Assembly: GCA_039881145.1 (NCBI GenBank)
Contig: JAYKKI010000039.1
Span: forward strand, 20,454,001 to 20,518,000
From: Druceiella hillmani
Taxonomy: Eukaryota; Arthropoda; Insecta; Lepidoptera; Hepialidae
Length of the DNA stretch: 64,000 bases
Reading direction: 5' to 3'
Both the position numbers and the translations under genes were made by a program. Positions 13,240 through 34,429 of the stretch are shown here, piece after piece. Under the pieces are notes generated by a model that saw only the letters and a program-made list of their open reading frames with translations, was not told the DNA's origin and did not search any database. The number at the start of each line of letters is the position of its first letter. The first letter of the stretch is position 1.

Positions 13240-13690
13240 ATATTAAAATCGAATTTTTGAGGAATGGGTGATGCCACTGCCATGAGTCGATATATATTTT
13301 ATTTTCTTATAAGACATTTGTGGTTTGACGATAACAATCGGTAGCTACCACGATTACATAATGATCTTTATATACCAGTCAGAACAGTTTGGGTTCTATT
13401 GGTAGCTCAATGTCGTAATAACTACTTTGAGAAAAATATTACTATAGATTCACAAATATACAACAGACAAATATTGCAATAGATGCTACAAAGGGAGATA
13501 AGTCGGCAAAGTATGGGATTTTGATGACTACGATATTTGACAAATGTCATACCTTACCTTGAAGGAGGGACGGGTGCTGGATTACTTATGGACAAGTATT
13601 TATGAAAAAATTAATATGCAGTATTTAAGGCACAAACATGAATGTTACATGGAACAAGATTTGCTAATTTATGGCTGTTGATTATGAAAA
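13240..13690 (+). mobile_element. piggyBac-like transposase relic
   Basis: A degraded piece in several frames that resembles the transposase core of piggyBac elements. Successive fragments are MSRYIFYFLIRHLWFDDNN (from 13282), matching the family's RF..LLR.LRFDD block; PVRTVWVLLVAQCRNNYF then ITIDSQIY, matching the block around the first catalytic Asp (..ITIDEQL..); and KGDKSAKYGILMTTI, matching the KPSKYGIK block. A fragment near 13635 could match the GRNVT.DNW block. In-frame stops and frame changes are frequent. I could not identify TTAA-flanked ends. The alternative is another DDE element; the order and spacing of the blocks favour piggyBac. Confidence 0.55.
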
Positions 13691-15619
13691 TAAATGAAAT
13701 TAGGAGCCAACACGTTATTTTAAAGAGAGTTAATTTACACATGTCAATTTATGAAAGAATGACAAATGATGATTAATATATGAAGGAATTTGAAATGTAT
13801 ATAAAAGCCCCAACTTAATGTAAAATATGAATAAAACACAATAAACATAATTTGTGATAGCTATACAATTTTGTAATGTGGTGTAGCAATAAACGAAATG
13901 CTAATGTCTCCCCTCCCTCCCCACCCGCTAATTACATATTTTCCATAAACGAGTTAAATATTATCAAACAACCTTGCCACATAATGGGTATTAGCACCTG
14001 ACAACAGACTTCTAGACGGAGATATAAGTTGATTACTATTACAAAGTGAACACGGTAAATAAAGCTTGGCTTATTTTGTGTATAAGGTCATTTCAATTCG
14101 TTTTCCACAAATGTAGAGGAAATTGATAAATTATCTTTATAATGGCTTGAATATGAGATTTGGATCTAACACATTACAGCTTCGAGAAAGGTTTTTTTCA
14201 CGGTAACCCATTCAATAATGATAATGAAACCCATGAAATTTATCACTATTCTGTATAACTGGATATTCTTTTTAAATAGGGGCAATCATACGATTTTGGG
14301 TTATTTTGACAAAAGTATCAAGTTTAAGCATTAACAGTATACAAATAGATCCCACCACATGTGCGGAATAGCAATCTATACAATTATGATGAAATATATT
14401 CATGCCTGAAACACTCGAGGTAAACTTATTTTTACTAAAGTGACATCCAAGGTTAACGGACTGAAGGTGAATCTAGGTTGTATGAAGGTATGAAGGTAAT
14501 GACTGCGACACCATATCTGTAAGTACATTGTGATAGAGTACTTTATATTTGACAATAGAGGTTATTCCATAATTTGATAAAATGCACCTTATATTTAAAA
14601 AAACATTTATTATCTTTCAACCATATTTGTCCGTTTGGCTATGTTGTTGCGAGCGGTAAATGGTAAATATAGATTATTGTAATGACTTGTCCGTCATTTT
14701 TAACTTGTGCCTTTATTTCAATGGTTTGTCCATTGGGAATGGAAAAATCGTCATGCTATATTTTCGCAATACATATCGTATTATATGAAATTAATTTATG
14801 TTTAATAAAGATTATGCTTATTTGAATCACCCAACATTCATTCGATTTACATAAATGCATTCATACATATTAAATTCATTCAAACATATAAGACAATGAA
14901 GATAGTATTTAAAAAAATTATGAGAATATTTTTCACGTATTTTCTTCAATATTTCATTAGTCAACATTTGATATACCATATGTAATATCTTCTTTGTATT
15001 TCCCATTCAAAAAATCGAGTAAAAAATTGGTTTTTCTAAAATCTTTAGCTTTTGCAGAATGTCTGTATAACTTCTGTCCTCTTATCAAAAATAGAAGACC
15101 TTTGAACTTCAATCTTTAAATGGGGTAGAAAATCTTTAGATACTGAATTTATTCTACTTCAATTGCATCCACATCATACACTACTCTATGTCACATTTTT
15201 TACGTGTGGAATCCTGTTATCACTGGCAAGCTACAGCACGTCAATATTCTCATTAGAACAAGGGAAAGGAGGCTTTGGAGTACTGTTCACATAAAAGGCT
15301 CGAGAGAAAAGTTACATTCATTAAACGTCAATGCAATTCTGCAATAAGTATGAGGAATAATGCCACCACGGGTGTTCTACGGTAGAAGGAAACAAAGGAC
15401 AGTTTATTTGTTTTATCTCGTTATTCGTAGTAAATTAGTTTTAATTGAGATTCTAGGCATGTAATTTTAAAAAATTCAAATTTTATGACACGAACGCGTA
15501 TAATCTAATCAATACTGTGTGAATTGCGGATATGGACCTTCAAGAGTATTGGAGGTTATATGAATGTGGAGCGAAAATGATTTTAATCGTAAGGTAGCTG
15601 CATTTTCTCACTATGAAAC
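13691..15619. other. Non-genic sequence, start of the large duplication
   Basis: No gene recognised. The part from about 13690 to 14180 is clearly similar to 36130-36580, for example in the blocks around attaggagccaa / attaggaacca and gaaattgataaatta, and marks the left part of a segmental duplication. Confidence 0.6.
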
Positions 15620-15680
15620 AAAATGAATCAGTTCACCTCAGTCTACCGTTAGGGTAGACTGAGGTGAACTGATTCATTTT
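15620..15680. repeat. Perfect inverted repeat, 28-base arms, 5-base spacer
   Basis: Arms 15620-15647 and 15653-15680 are exact reverse complements with spacer gttag. It is the longest perfect hairpin in the window. There is no flanking gene and no similarity to the other hairpins. Confidence 0.95.
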
Positions 15681-16032
15681 TTTTCATTCATTCATTTCCT
15701 TATCATAATAAACTGACTATTTCCTATTTTATGCCGAGCCTAAACTATATGAGCCAAATCGCTGTAATGCAATGGGATCCCAAAGGCTAGGAGGCCTTCG
15801 GTCAGTTAGGACAAATCTGACTATCAAAAAGGTATCAACACCATCATAAAATCGATCTATCCGAGTTGGATAATAACAATATTTCAAATTTGCTGAAAAA
15901 CTCCATCCAGGAGCAAGTTAAAGCAACTAGCAATACTAATATTAAAAAATGCATGTCAAAGCAACTAGTAATAATTAAGTTAATTCACCTTGACTGCGTA
16001 GTGATATGCAGACACCATGCAAAAACAAATTC
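15681..16032. other. Non-genic sequence
   Basis: The 68-codon open frame starting at 15866 shows no family motif and runs into the next inverted repeat, so I regard it as chance. Confidence 0.5.
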
Positions 16033-16081
16033 CATAATCATTCAATTCGAAACATTGGCAGCTTCGAATTGAATGATTATG
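16033..16081. repeat. Perfect inverted repeat, 19-base arms
   Basis: Arms 16033-16051 and 16063-16081 are exact reverse complements separated by 11 bases. It lies 350 bases from the 28-base hairpin. Confidence 0.9.
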
Positions 16082-17549
16082 AACTTGGGAACTATGTTAA
16101 GCAGATATGATATGTTGAAAAAAAATATGATATATTTGAAATGGGACAATTACAACCTAAACGGTAAAAAATTCAAAAAATCAAAAACAAGTCAACAGAT
16201 TACTTACAGGGTCTTATTATGTTTCTGAGTGTGCATATGGACTAGTAAAATGTTGTCAGTAAAATGCTGTATATTTATTACAGCTTTACTAACATTATTT
16301 TGGGGAACAATTTTAACAAATCAGAAGCAACCTTGAACAAAGCCGAATCTGATGAGTTGGTTCAGCAGCATCAGTAAAATATTTGCAGTTATACTTTGTT
16401 TTTTTGACATTATAAAAGCTTTGTTTGAAATAATCCTTAAAAGTCCTAGCAAAAGCGAATTTACTGAATGTCATGACTTCAATTTGGAAAGGAAATACAG
16501 AGCTATCGGTGACATGAAGGACAAAACCAAATAAAAATACTTTTGAGTCATTTGATTGCAAAGTCAGTAAGACTACATAAGGTTTTGATATTGACTCCAT
16601 TTTCAAAACAAAAGGCAGAAAGTAGCCAAAAAGCACTACAATAAACTATCATCAGACCACCGATTTCTAACAAGTGAAGACATTTTCAGTCAGTCTTTTT
16701 AATAAATTATTGACAACAATATCCTCTCAGTAGAGACACATTTTGATGGGATGCAGAAGTTTATAACAATTTCTTCTTTATCCCTAAAGAATACTGGCAT
16801 TGAGCGAAGCAGGTCTAATGTCAAAATGTAGTCAGTTTCAGAAGAACAATTGTGAATTGATAAGACCTAACTTTTCACTTCGCTTTTTTAATATTTATCA
16901 TCTATTGCAACCGAAGTATTGTCCCGTGCCTGTAGTTAGTAGCTGAACGAGGCATTGACTAATCACCAATTATGTGTAAAAATCATAATGAAATTGGAAG
17001 TTTTCGAATGCAATTTTATTATATTCCTGTAACTTTTGTAACAGCGAAAAATTATTCAACAGATTAAAAATCATAAAGAATTGTCAGAGAAACAGTGTGG
17101 GACAAGACCACTTATGACACTTATAATTGACAGTGATTGAAAACAAGGTGGCATCAAATTTGGTTATGAGCATAGTTATTGATAGCCTCACAAATGTCAA
17201 GGTGCGACATAGTTCTGATTTGCCTTATTCTCGATTTTCTTTCATTTTTATTTTGAACTAAATTTTGAATGAATTCACATATGTACGTAATTTTGTACAC
17301 TTACTAAACTGATGTTGACTGTGTCTACCTAATTACAAACGTACCTATTAAAAGTGAAACAGTTTTAATTCCAAGTTGTTTTCTCTTGATTTCGATCATT
17401 GCTACTAAAGTAAGTACAGACTATGTGCAACCTATCAATGAAACTAAACTGAGTTTCACACGTAAGTGCCACATACATTGTTCAAAGTAAGTAAATTGGT
17501 TTATTTGAAATTCAAAAAGCTCGCTGTTAGAGAAGGAAGGCATAATTTC
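16082..17549. other. Non-genic sequence
   Basis: Overlapping open frames of 107 codons (minus, 16313-16636) and 60 codons (plus, 16352-16534) show no recognisable domain. The stretch may be an old mobile element, but nothing identifies it. Confidence 0.4.
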
Positions 17550-17600
17550 TTTTTCGAACCAGGGACGTTGACGACCTAGTTATGCCACTACGTTTAGATA
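17550..17600 (-). repeat. Possible tRNA-derived SINE head
   Basis: On the minus strand GTGGCATAACTAGG (17588-17575) resembles an RNA polymerase III A box and TGGTTCGAAAA (17561-17551) a B box. The spacing is a little short for a tRNA, and no folded tRNA can be made, so a SINE or tRNA-like relic is more likely than a gene. Confidence 0.35.
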
Positions 17601-18287
17601 ATTTAATTGAAAAATAATTTAAGAAGCAAGCAATAACATAACATTGAGCTACATAAACATGGCGTTAGGGAGGAAATGATAGAGAAAATTAAGATAAGAG
17701 AATAGAAATATTTAAGTAATGCGCGAAAGTATTGCAGTAATTAATAGTCTGATAAAAAACTTTAGATTAAAATTAGTTTCTGTCATATTTTATAACAGTA
17801 TTGCTCCAGCAAGTGCACCTAGTCAAATTAAGTGTGTAGAAATATAACATTTCTAAACCATAAACAAAAAGAAGCGAAGAGTTGAAAGAACTATATCAAA
17901 GATTAGACACCACAACAATGTTGCACTAGTACAAGTATAATACGATCAATGGGATGCACCGCTGACTCATTTCATTTCACTAAGAGCAAGTCTAATAATA
18001 ATTTTATTAATATTATAGTTTAATGATGAAATAAAACTTAAACAAATCTCATCTTCTGAATCCTCATTCCCTTCATTCTGAATTAATTCATTTAGGTGTG
18101 TAGGTTTTTCGTAATACTGTCATGCTTGTCCACTCAAGGATTCTTTCCCAAAAAAACGTCTAAATATAAAATGTATAAATATTTAAATCAATAAGTTATA
18201 ATTGAGGAAACCACTGAAATTGTTGTTAAATGCTGTAATAACTGGCGAGGCGTATAAATAAGCTGTGCCAATGGTGGATTACTTATC
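17601..18287. other. Non-genic sequence
   Basis: No gene, RNA gene or element could be supported. Confidence 0.5.
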
Positions 18288-18510
18288 CTAAGAAATAATA
18301 TCCAGCTCGAAAGGAATTCTGAATATTTGAATTAAACTAGACGAATATTCATCCGGCTCCAAAATACTAAATAAATAATATCCATTTCGCCACCACCGAA
18401 TATTCAACTTAAACTAAGAAAATATCTATACAATTTCAAAACATATAAATAATATCCATCTCAAAAAGCCATATATTCAACTTTGATCTATTAATTAAGC
18501 TAACACTTAT
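18288..18510. repeat. Degenerate tandem repeat, about 80-base unit
   Basis: The words aaataatatccat/agctc and gaatattcaact recur in the same order about 2.5 times with a period near 80 bases and many mismatches. Confidence 0.65.
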
Positions 18511-18972
18511 CCACTCATAGGACCAAAAGAAATATGACTATTAAGCTATATTAAATTGTATATTTTATAGATTATTCATTCAGTCTTGTGAACTCAATTA
18601 TAACAACAATATAAGCATTCTGTTATAAATGTATTTACAAGAATGAATTAATGCAAGGGTAAGCACATGTATGATGAGCTTTTCCCAACCTCGAAATTCC
18701 CATAGCCTCTAAGAGTAGTTCTAAGCTTGAGTGCTTTTGGTCGGAGACCTGCACCGAGTTCATCAAATGATTTCTTCTTTTAGACAACAGGATCCAATTA
18801 GTTGTTTATTTTTTACATTCCAATGAATAATTCAATAAAGACAGGGTTCGAATTATATGACTTGCTTTTATTATATTCTACTTATAACAGTTGGATTCAC
18901 AATCAATGAATATCAGCTGAGGTGAAGTCCCAAATGTAAATGATATTTACAGGAAAGTTCCATTCTGATCGT

Positions 18973-18976
<4 letters not shown>

Positions 18977-19025
<49 letters not shown>
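18977..19025. repeat. (TA)n microsatellite
   Basis: About 24 TA units, impure at both ends. Confidence 0.95.
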
Positions 19026-19026
<1 letters not shown>

Positions 19027-21480
19027 TGGGGTAATCGAAAAAAACACAAAAGTTAAATTGAACCTTTTACCAAAATCTGAAAATCAATTTCTTTCATTAA
19101 TGGGATAAATGAAAAGATACACAGTGACAACCATATATGTGTATTTGTAAGAAGAATAGATAGCTTTGTGTATGCATTTTTTTTATTTTCAACTGTACAT
19201 ATCATACATAAAGTAATTCGGAAATATTTCTTCTGAACAGCATCAAAGTTTTGTAAATATATTTTTGAGATGAATTATATTTTAAACAAATATTACAATT
19301 GGAAAATTTCAGGTATATTTATTTTTTTAAAATTTTTATTTTATTTAGTAATCTTAATAACATTTTATTAAATTAAAATTATTTTTCATCAGTCCTTTAA
19401 ATTATGAATTCAATGATCTGCTATAACAAAATCTATAGAAAACAAGATTTCCTACCTAATGCCGTCTATAGGTCATTTACCCAGATGCTCGTAATGCCGG
19501 AGCAATTCTGGTGTTTCTGTTATGTGAACTCTAACCACTTTTCTTGTTTGGGTGTGTATGCAATGTGTTTAATTTGTTCACTTCTTTATTTGTACCATGT
19601 TTGAGGAATAAATGGCTACCTGTAGTAATAGTTGATTGATAGACAGTTGACATATTAGAGTGTACATATTGTACACTTCATTGCAAAATAATGTTAGATT
19701 TGCTGAATATTATGGACATTCAATCACAAATAATTTTTATATTATACTTAATTATATATTAGGTTTATGCAATATTTATGTTTAATCAATTTATAAATTT
19801 ATTAAAACACATAATAAGTTTTGTTAGATATAATTATTCATAAGATAAACGCTATGGCGGTATAAACTATTACATTTCTATTACTGAAAACTATTACTCT
19901 GACAGGCTTAGCTGCATGATTGGTTCCCCAAAATAACTATTTTTAAAGTATAAGTTAATAGAGTAATTAACAGATTTATTAAGGAACCGGTCCTTATTAT
20001 TTTTTTAGTTGCAAATGACTTAAACCTAAAACTTAAGATCAGAATTGTATGATGAAAAATTTTATAAAAAGGATTGTGTTAAAAATATAAAGATTTCAAG
20101 TAACTGAGCATTTAATGGAAAAAGAAGCAACAGAACTAATTAGCAACATTTAAGAATATTTTTTTTTGTTATTTTCTAAAAAACTCTGTATATAATTAAA
20201 CATCCCTTTAAATCAACATTTGATCGTAGAAAAGTTATGTGTGGCTACACTGTAATATTTCTACAATCCTTTATATAATTTTTTATGTGTCTTTGCCACC
20301 ATGCTATTTTGACACGTAGGAAAAATTTAATTACATAATTAGTAAGGATTATCTCTTTTGACTACTTTATAACACCTGAATCTTATTTTCCCTTTAGTCC
20401 AATATTTTAAAAATAAACTATTTTAAACTCATTTTTACTATTCTCTTCTGGAAGATTGTCTCAAATACACATTTAATACTAAAGGAAGTAAAAAATAAAT
20501 CAAGAGTATTTTCAAAAGAATCATTTATTTAAGTCGAAAACCAATTAAATTTCTATTAGAAATCAATTAGATGGCTCTGTATTTCGTTATAGAAATAAGG
20601 AAATTACTTTAATGTATTTTTTCGTGTCAATTCAAAATTAATTTTCAGACAATTTAAATGCAATTATTATTGTATTTATCCCTCGTACATCGTTTCTCAT
20701 TATCAGATTTTCATTAACAATACAGATAATATAGATAATCTAGAACTTTATGAAATTAACCTTATTGACTCTCCATTATTTTATTCATTTATCAACTGTG
20801 TGGCGACTCTTGTCAAATCATTTCATTTACAACTTACTCTTTATATCGAAAATTCTTCTCAACATATAAGAATGACTCATAAAGAACATGTAAGATGATT
20901 GGCATAAGGAAATATATTTCTGTCAACATATCACTGTCTCACTGCCTACTTCTTCTACATTGTCATTTCACCACATAATTATATCGTGCTTTTAATTATC
21001 CTCTCATTATATAATGGATTCGATTAAAAATTCACCAGCAGGTAGCTTTGAATTGTTTTGCAAATACCACAATATCCTCCCGATGTCTCAACATAGAACA
21101 TAATTGATGTGGAATCGAGTCGATTCATGTATATGTACTACACCCGACAATTGTCTAATTACATGTATAGTATTATTGGTATAATTATATCAATATTTTT
21201 TTGGATAATACTGAAATAAATACGCTAAAGGATTCATTATGTACGGATATACTAGCTTGGCTTCAAAATATAATATCTAAATGTAAACTTGATAAAAACG
21301 AGGAACTAAACTTAGAGCTTAACAATACCCATAAATGACAAGGTCATAGCTTCTACATATGACCTAGACTAATAATAGAAATATTTTCAGGCCAGACGGA
21401 AAAAATCAGTAAATGATAGTTACTTTAATATCGGAAGACCAATTGTCTTGTTTACCTTGTCAAAGTAGACCAAGCTATTT
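19026..21480. other. Upstream region of GR-B1, duplicated
   Basis: No gene is supported; the 66-codon frame at 19404 is not conserved as coding in the paralogous copy. The segment 19400-19960 resembles 38900-39400 (for example the shared tgggtgtgtatg and ggctacctgta blocks). The segment 19990-21560 resembles 42740-44660, the region upstream of GR-B2. Confidence 0.7.
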
Positions 21481-21484
21481 CGTT

Positions 21485-21523
21485 TATATAAATAGGGTAC
21501 ATTATCGAAGAGGGTCTTCATTT
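21485..21523 (+). promoter_or_regulatory. Candidate core promoter of GR-B1
   Basis: A TATA-like tatataaata at about 21485-21494 is followed by an initiator-like TCATTT at 21518-21523, about 33 bases downstream and 42 bases before the ATG. The TCATTT is retained in front of GR-B2 (about 44619), where the TATA-like word is degraded. Weak evidence in AT-rich DNA. Confidence 0.3.
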
Positions 21524-21564
21524 TATGTTGGGATCGTGTAGAAGATACAGTCAATAAAGTAAAA

Positions 21565-25282
<3,718 letters not shown>

Positions 25283-27302
25283 GTTTAATTTTTGTAACTA
25301 TTAACAATATCTTTCATTTAACTTTTTACTAACATAATTATATATAATTCAGTTTTTAGTATTCATTGTTGATTCATACCTCTTTTTTAAAATTATCTTC
25401 TTTTTGATCTACATAATAGTATGGACTATGAATGTATAATTATTTTTAAATTATAATCGTTTTTAGCTTTAGCAGTAGAAGATAATGAGAAAGGCAATAG
25501 ATTATTGTTGAAGTTTTATAAAGGTAAAATCATACATGTAATAGCAAATGTTTGTAAGTTTTGTTTTCACGCTATGTTTATAATAACATGTCAAAAAATA
25601 AAAAATAAATTTTTATATAAAATCCACAAAATTGTTATATTTTTACAGTTTTCCCACACTTATGTGTCACATTAAAATAATTGTTTGCATCAAATTGATA
25701 GAATGACTGTATTTTAAATATTGAATAAACAAAAATACTACCTCCTTTACTACATAATCCTCTTCAATTTAACAATTTATCTTTAATGTCAATGGAGAAT
25801 ATTTAATTAATTCCATATAGACATTAAGAATTTAATGCTATATTTGTACGAATCTTAGCAAAAAATAGTGATGATAACTTCTTCAGTGTTGAACCTCAGA
25901 TAATGGATATACAAGGTGTACATTAATACTGCCCTGTAAACAATTTAGAAACTTATTTTCTAATTATTATGCAAGATTTATTTATTAATTTTATTGCAAA
26001 AATACAATTGTTGAATAACTTGCACGACATGCCTTTTTCACTGAATAACTTTGATGAAATGGTCTTGAATTTCCTAATTTTCTCTTAATAACTTTATAAA
26101 GACGATGGTGTGTGATAAAAAGGTCATATGGATTTTTTTATATGGTAAATTGTCTTATTATTTTTCAATTACGTTACGTTAAATCCTACTCTAAGGCTGA
26201 TTAAGATTAAAGCTTTTATTTATTTTCTAATATCTAATATATCATGATTAGTAGGTGGTCTGAGCAAAGATGTAATTTTCTGTGTTTAAAATTTAATTGT
26301 TTTCAAATAGAGTTATTTACAATGATAAATTTAAGTTTTTTATATAAGAATACATCTTAAAAAATAAACATGAAGATGAGATTTTAATTGCAGCAAATTG
26401 AAGTGGCAGAATCATAGTTACGTTAAATACACAAATACATTTACAGCCCTATATAGAATATGAATGTCTCTAGGAAATCAGCCCGGTATATATTTATTAA
26501 GCACTTAAATGGTAGAATAAGACTTATTAACAAATTTTTGGATCCAATAGTAAAATTATTACTAAAGTAGTTTAATGTTACTATTGGAACTTCCAAAGGT
26601 AACAGATTGTAAAATGAATGTGTTTTCTGTTTACTTTGATATTTCATACTGCTGCTATTAATTCTAAATACAAATTGAATATGGGGGAGAGCACGTTTGC
26701 TTCTTTTTATGGGTTTTTTGTTTATATTTCTATTTCCTTCCGTTAGTATCAGATATAATACTTATCTGGCTGGGTTTTTATGTGACAATTTTCTATCAGG
26801 TTCTTACAAAATCATTTTTGACATTTGATGATCAAATAATTATTAATTGATATGAGTATTAGGTTTAAGTATTGGCTCAATTAAGTAAAGGCATCAAACA
26901 AATTATACAAATTTTACAAATTATAGTCAACTTGATATAAAAGGTTAAATCACTTTCAAAATGGTCATTAGACAGAGAAGACTGGAAGCTTGGAGAAATA
27001 CAGCAATACAGAACAAACAAACAATCAGAGAGATTACATTTTGTTTTTAACTTTTCTTTAAATTTTTTCCCATAATGAAACCTAAATCCCCTCTGGTTTA
27101 GGTTTTTAAAGTGTTTCTGTTTTATGTTTATGCTTTCAATAACAATCAATGATTTTTATGATATTATATTTTTACGGCTTTCATCTATTATCGACTGAAG
27201 TAAACATAACAATCTAAAGTTGTATTAAGTGGTTCATTTTCTTGATCGGTTTCGTGGGGTCCAAATTTGTTTTCTCTTTGAAAGAACTTTATTTACCTTT
27301 TA
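25283..27302. other. Intergenic sequence between GR-B1 and GR-C
   Basis: Similarity to the downstream flank of GR-B2 continues to about 25850 (paired with about 49875), where it stops abruptly. Nothing else is recognisable; open frames at 26441 and 26877 on the minus strand lack motifs. Confidence 0.6.
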
Positions 27303-27414
27303 TCATAAACACTTATAAAATCAACATTCCAAATTCCAAAACAAATTCATAAACACTTATAAAATCAACATTCCAAATTCCAAAACAAATTCATAAACAC
27401 TTATAAAATCAACA
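27303..27414. repeat. 44-base tandem repeat, 2.5 copies
   Basis: Two perfect 44-base copies (27303-27346, 27347-27390) and a partial third to 27414. The units appear identical, suggesting a recent origin. Confidence 0.95.
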
Positions 27415-27599
27415 ATAAAAAATAAAAAGAAGGATTGTGTTAACATAAAACCAAGGCCAATATATTATTTCTGGGACTGAAATAATAATAATTTTATGCA
27501 ATCAATTATTCAAAATCATGAAAGCAAAACAAATATCCGGTTAATGCAAAGCCAAAATAATTATTACATTTCCTGGAATTAAATATTCCATCCATTATT

Positions 27600-27750
27600 A
27601 TAAAATAGCGCTCACAGGGCTCCACTCGCAATGACAAGTGTGCTTGTGTGTGTGACCTGTTCAGGTGGCTCACTCTCTAATGCTCCATGTCACTGCCCTA
27701 ATCACTTGTTGTTCTGTGCGCTACCAGCCGATTGAGCTGCAGCTATTTAT
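27600..27750 (-). repeat. Possible tRNA-derived SINE
   Basis: A GC-richer island in AT-rich DNA. On the minus strand it begins near 27750 with GCAGCTCAATCGGCTGG then TAGCGCAC, which resembles a tRNA A-box arm. No good B box follows, so this is a weak call; it could be any other short repeat. Confidence 0.35.
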
Positions 27751-29100
27751 TGACATACGCTTATTACTTATTGACATTACAATAATATTTGAAGTTTAAT
27801 TTTTGGACTGAAATCATAATTGCCCACATGGAGATACTCAACATACGGTTTTTTTTATTCATTATTTATTATTTTTACTTTACTGTCTTTTAGGTTAGTT
27901 TGGGTACTTTTGAATATATTTTGGAATTCTCTGCTCAGTAGAATTAGAAGTATTTATTTTTCTTTATCACAAATTTGATCATATTTAAAAATTCGTAATT
28001 AAAAAGGCACTGAAATAAATCAAATGACAATGGTTTCACTTATATTCTCGGGTTGTCACACTGAATGAAGATACTACAGATGTACACTTTTGATTACAGA
28101 AACCTGATTGAGGTGGCAAAAGTATTTAGGTTTAGATATATTTAAAAAAATTACTAAACTAACCATTTTTCTATAACTTTTAGGATATGGACTTATTATT
28201 TGATGGGTAGCTCACTAGACAACATATATCACAAAAAAAAAAATTTTGTCAAATTTTGGAGGCTGCGATTTTTATTTGAAAAATATTAAATATATTTGGC
28301 GTTAATTTTGTAGAAATTCATTATCACATACTATATCACGCATTTTCATTTAGTTGTGTATAAAAATTAATTGAAAAAAATTATTTTCCATTGTGTTGGA
28401 TAATAATTTAATAGTCAAGTTATTAGAATATCAAAACAATCTTCTTATAATATTGTTCCATTCATGAAATTATAATTTAAAGCACAAAACCTGTTCCCCT
28501 CCCACCCCATTTCCATGCAGTAACACTCCAGATTAAATTTAAAAAAAAAACAGATTTACTGGAGTTTACATAAAAGTTATAGAAAGATCTTATCCAATGG
28601 TTCACGGCATGATAGTTTAAAAAATTCAAAATATTCTTTATACTTGTGAAAGTGCAATATTATATATTTATTTACACAGTAAATAATCATAATTAATATT
28701 TATAAACAGTTCAATAGAAATAGTCTATACTCTCGAAATGTTTGTTTTATATAAACGTAAATATATATGGTAACCTCATAGTGCAAGTTTTACTAGTACT
28801 TAACAAATATTACTTATTTCTATATGACTGAATGTCAGCTGTTATTTTAATCTTTTTTCAAAAAAAATCATGACAGTTTTTTTCATGACATTATCATGAC
28901 AGTTTCATTTGAATCAATTAACTATGTTTTGATCAGATGTTTCCCTATACATTTACAAAGCATTCATTAATATTTAATGTCAAATGGAATGGAATATGAA
29001 ATTGAATTTTAATGATCATAATGAATTCTAAATGATCTGTTCATCCGCCATTTCATTGCCTTAAGACACGTCTACTGTTAGTCATCTATTGGGCATAACA
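27751..29100. other. 5' flank of GR-C
   Basis: No gene seen. The stretch 27895-28000 resembles 30191-30270 inside intron 2 of GR-C (ggaattctctgctcagtag versus agaattctctactcaataa), so part of the GR-C intron occurs upstream as well, perhaps a relic of a former tandem copy. Confidence 0.5.
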
Positions 29101-29102
29101 AC

Positions 29103-34428
<5,326 letters not shown>

Positions 34429-34429
34429 G

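Noticed and set aside
15620..15680. MicroRNA precursor
   Set aside because: The stem is perfectly paired with a 5-base loop and both arms are exact copies, unlike the bulged stems and larger loops of typical animal microRNA precursors.
16313..16636. 107-codon minus-strand frame as a possible gene
   Set aside because: No recognisable domain, an overlapping frame on the other strand, and no sign of splicing partners; chance or an old element is more likely.
27303..27414. CRISPR-like array
   Set aside because: The copies are directly adjacent without spacers and the genome is eukaryotic; it is a simple tandem repeat.
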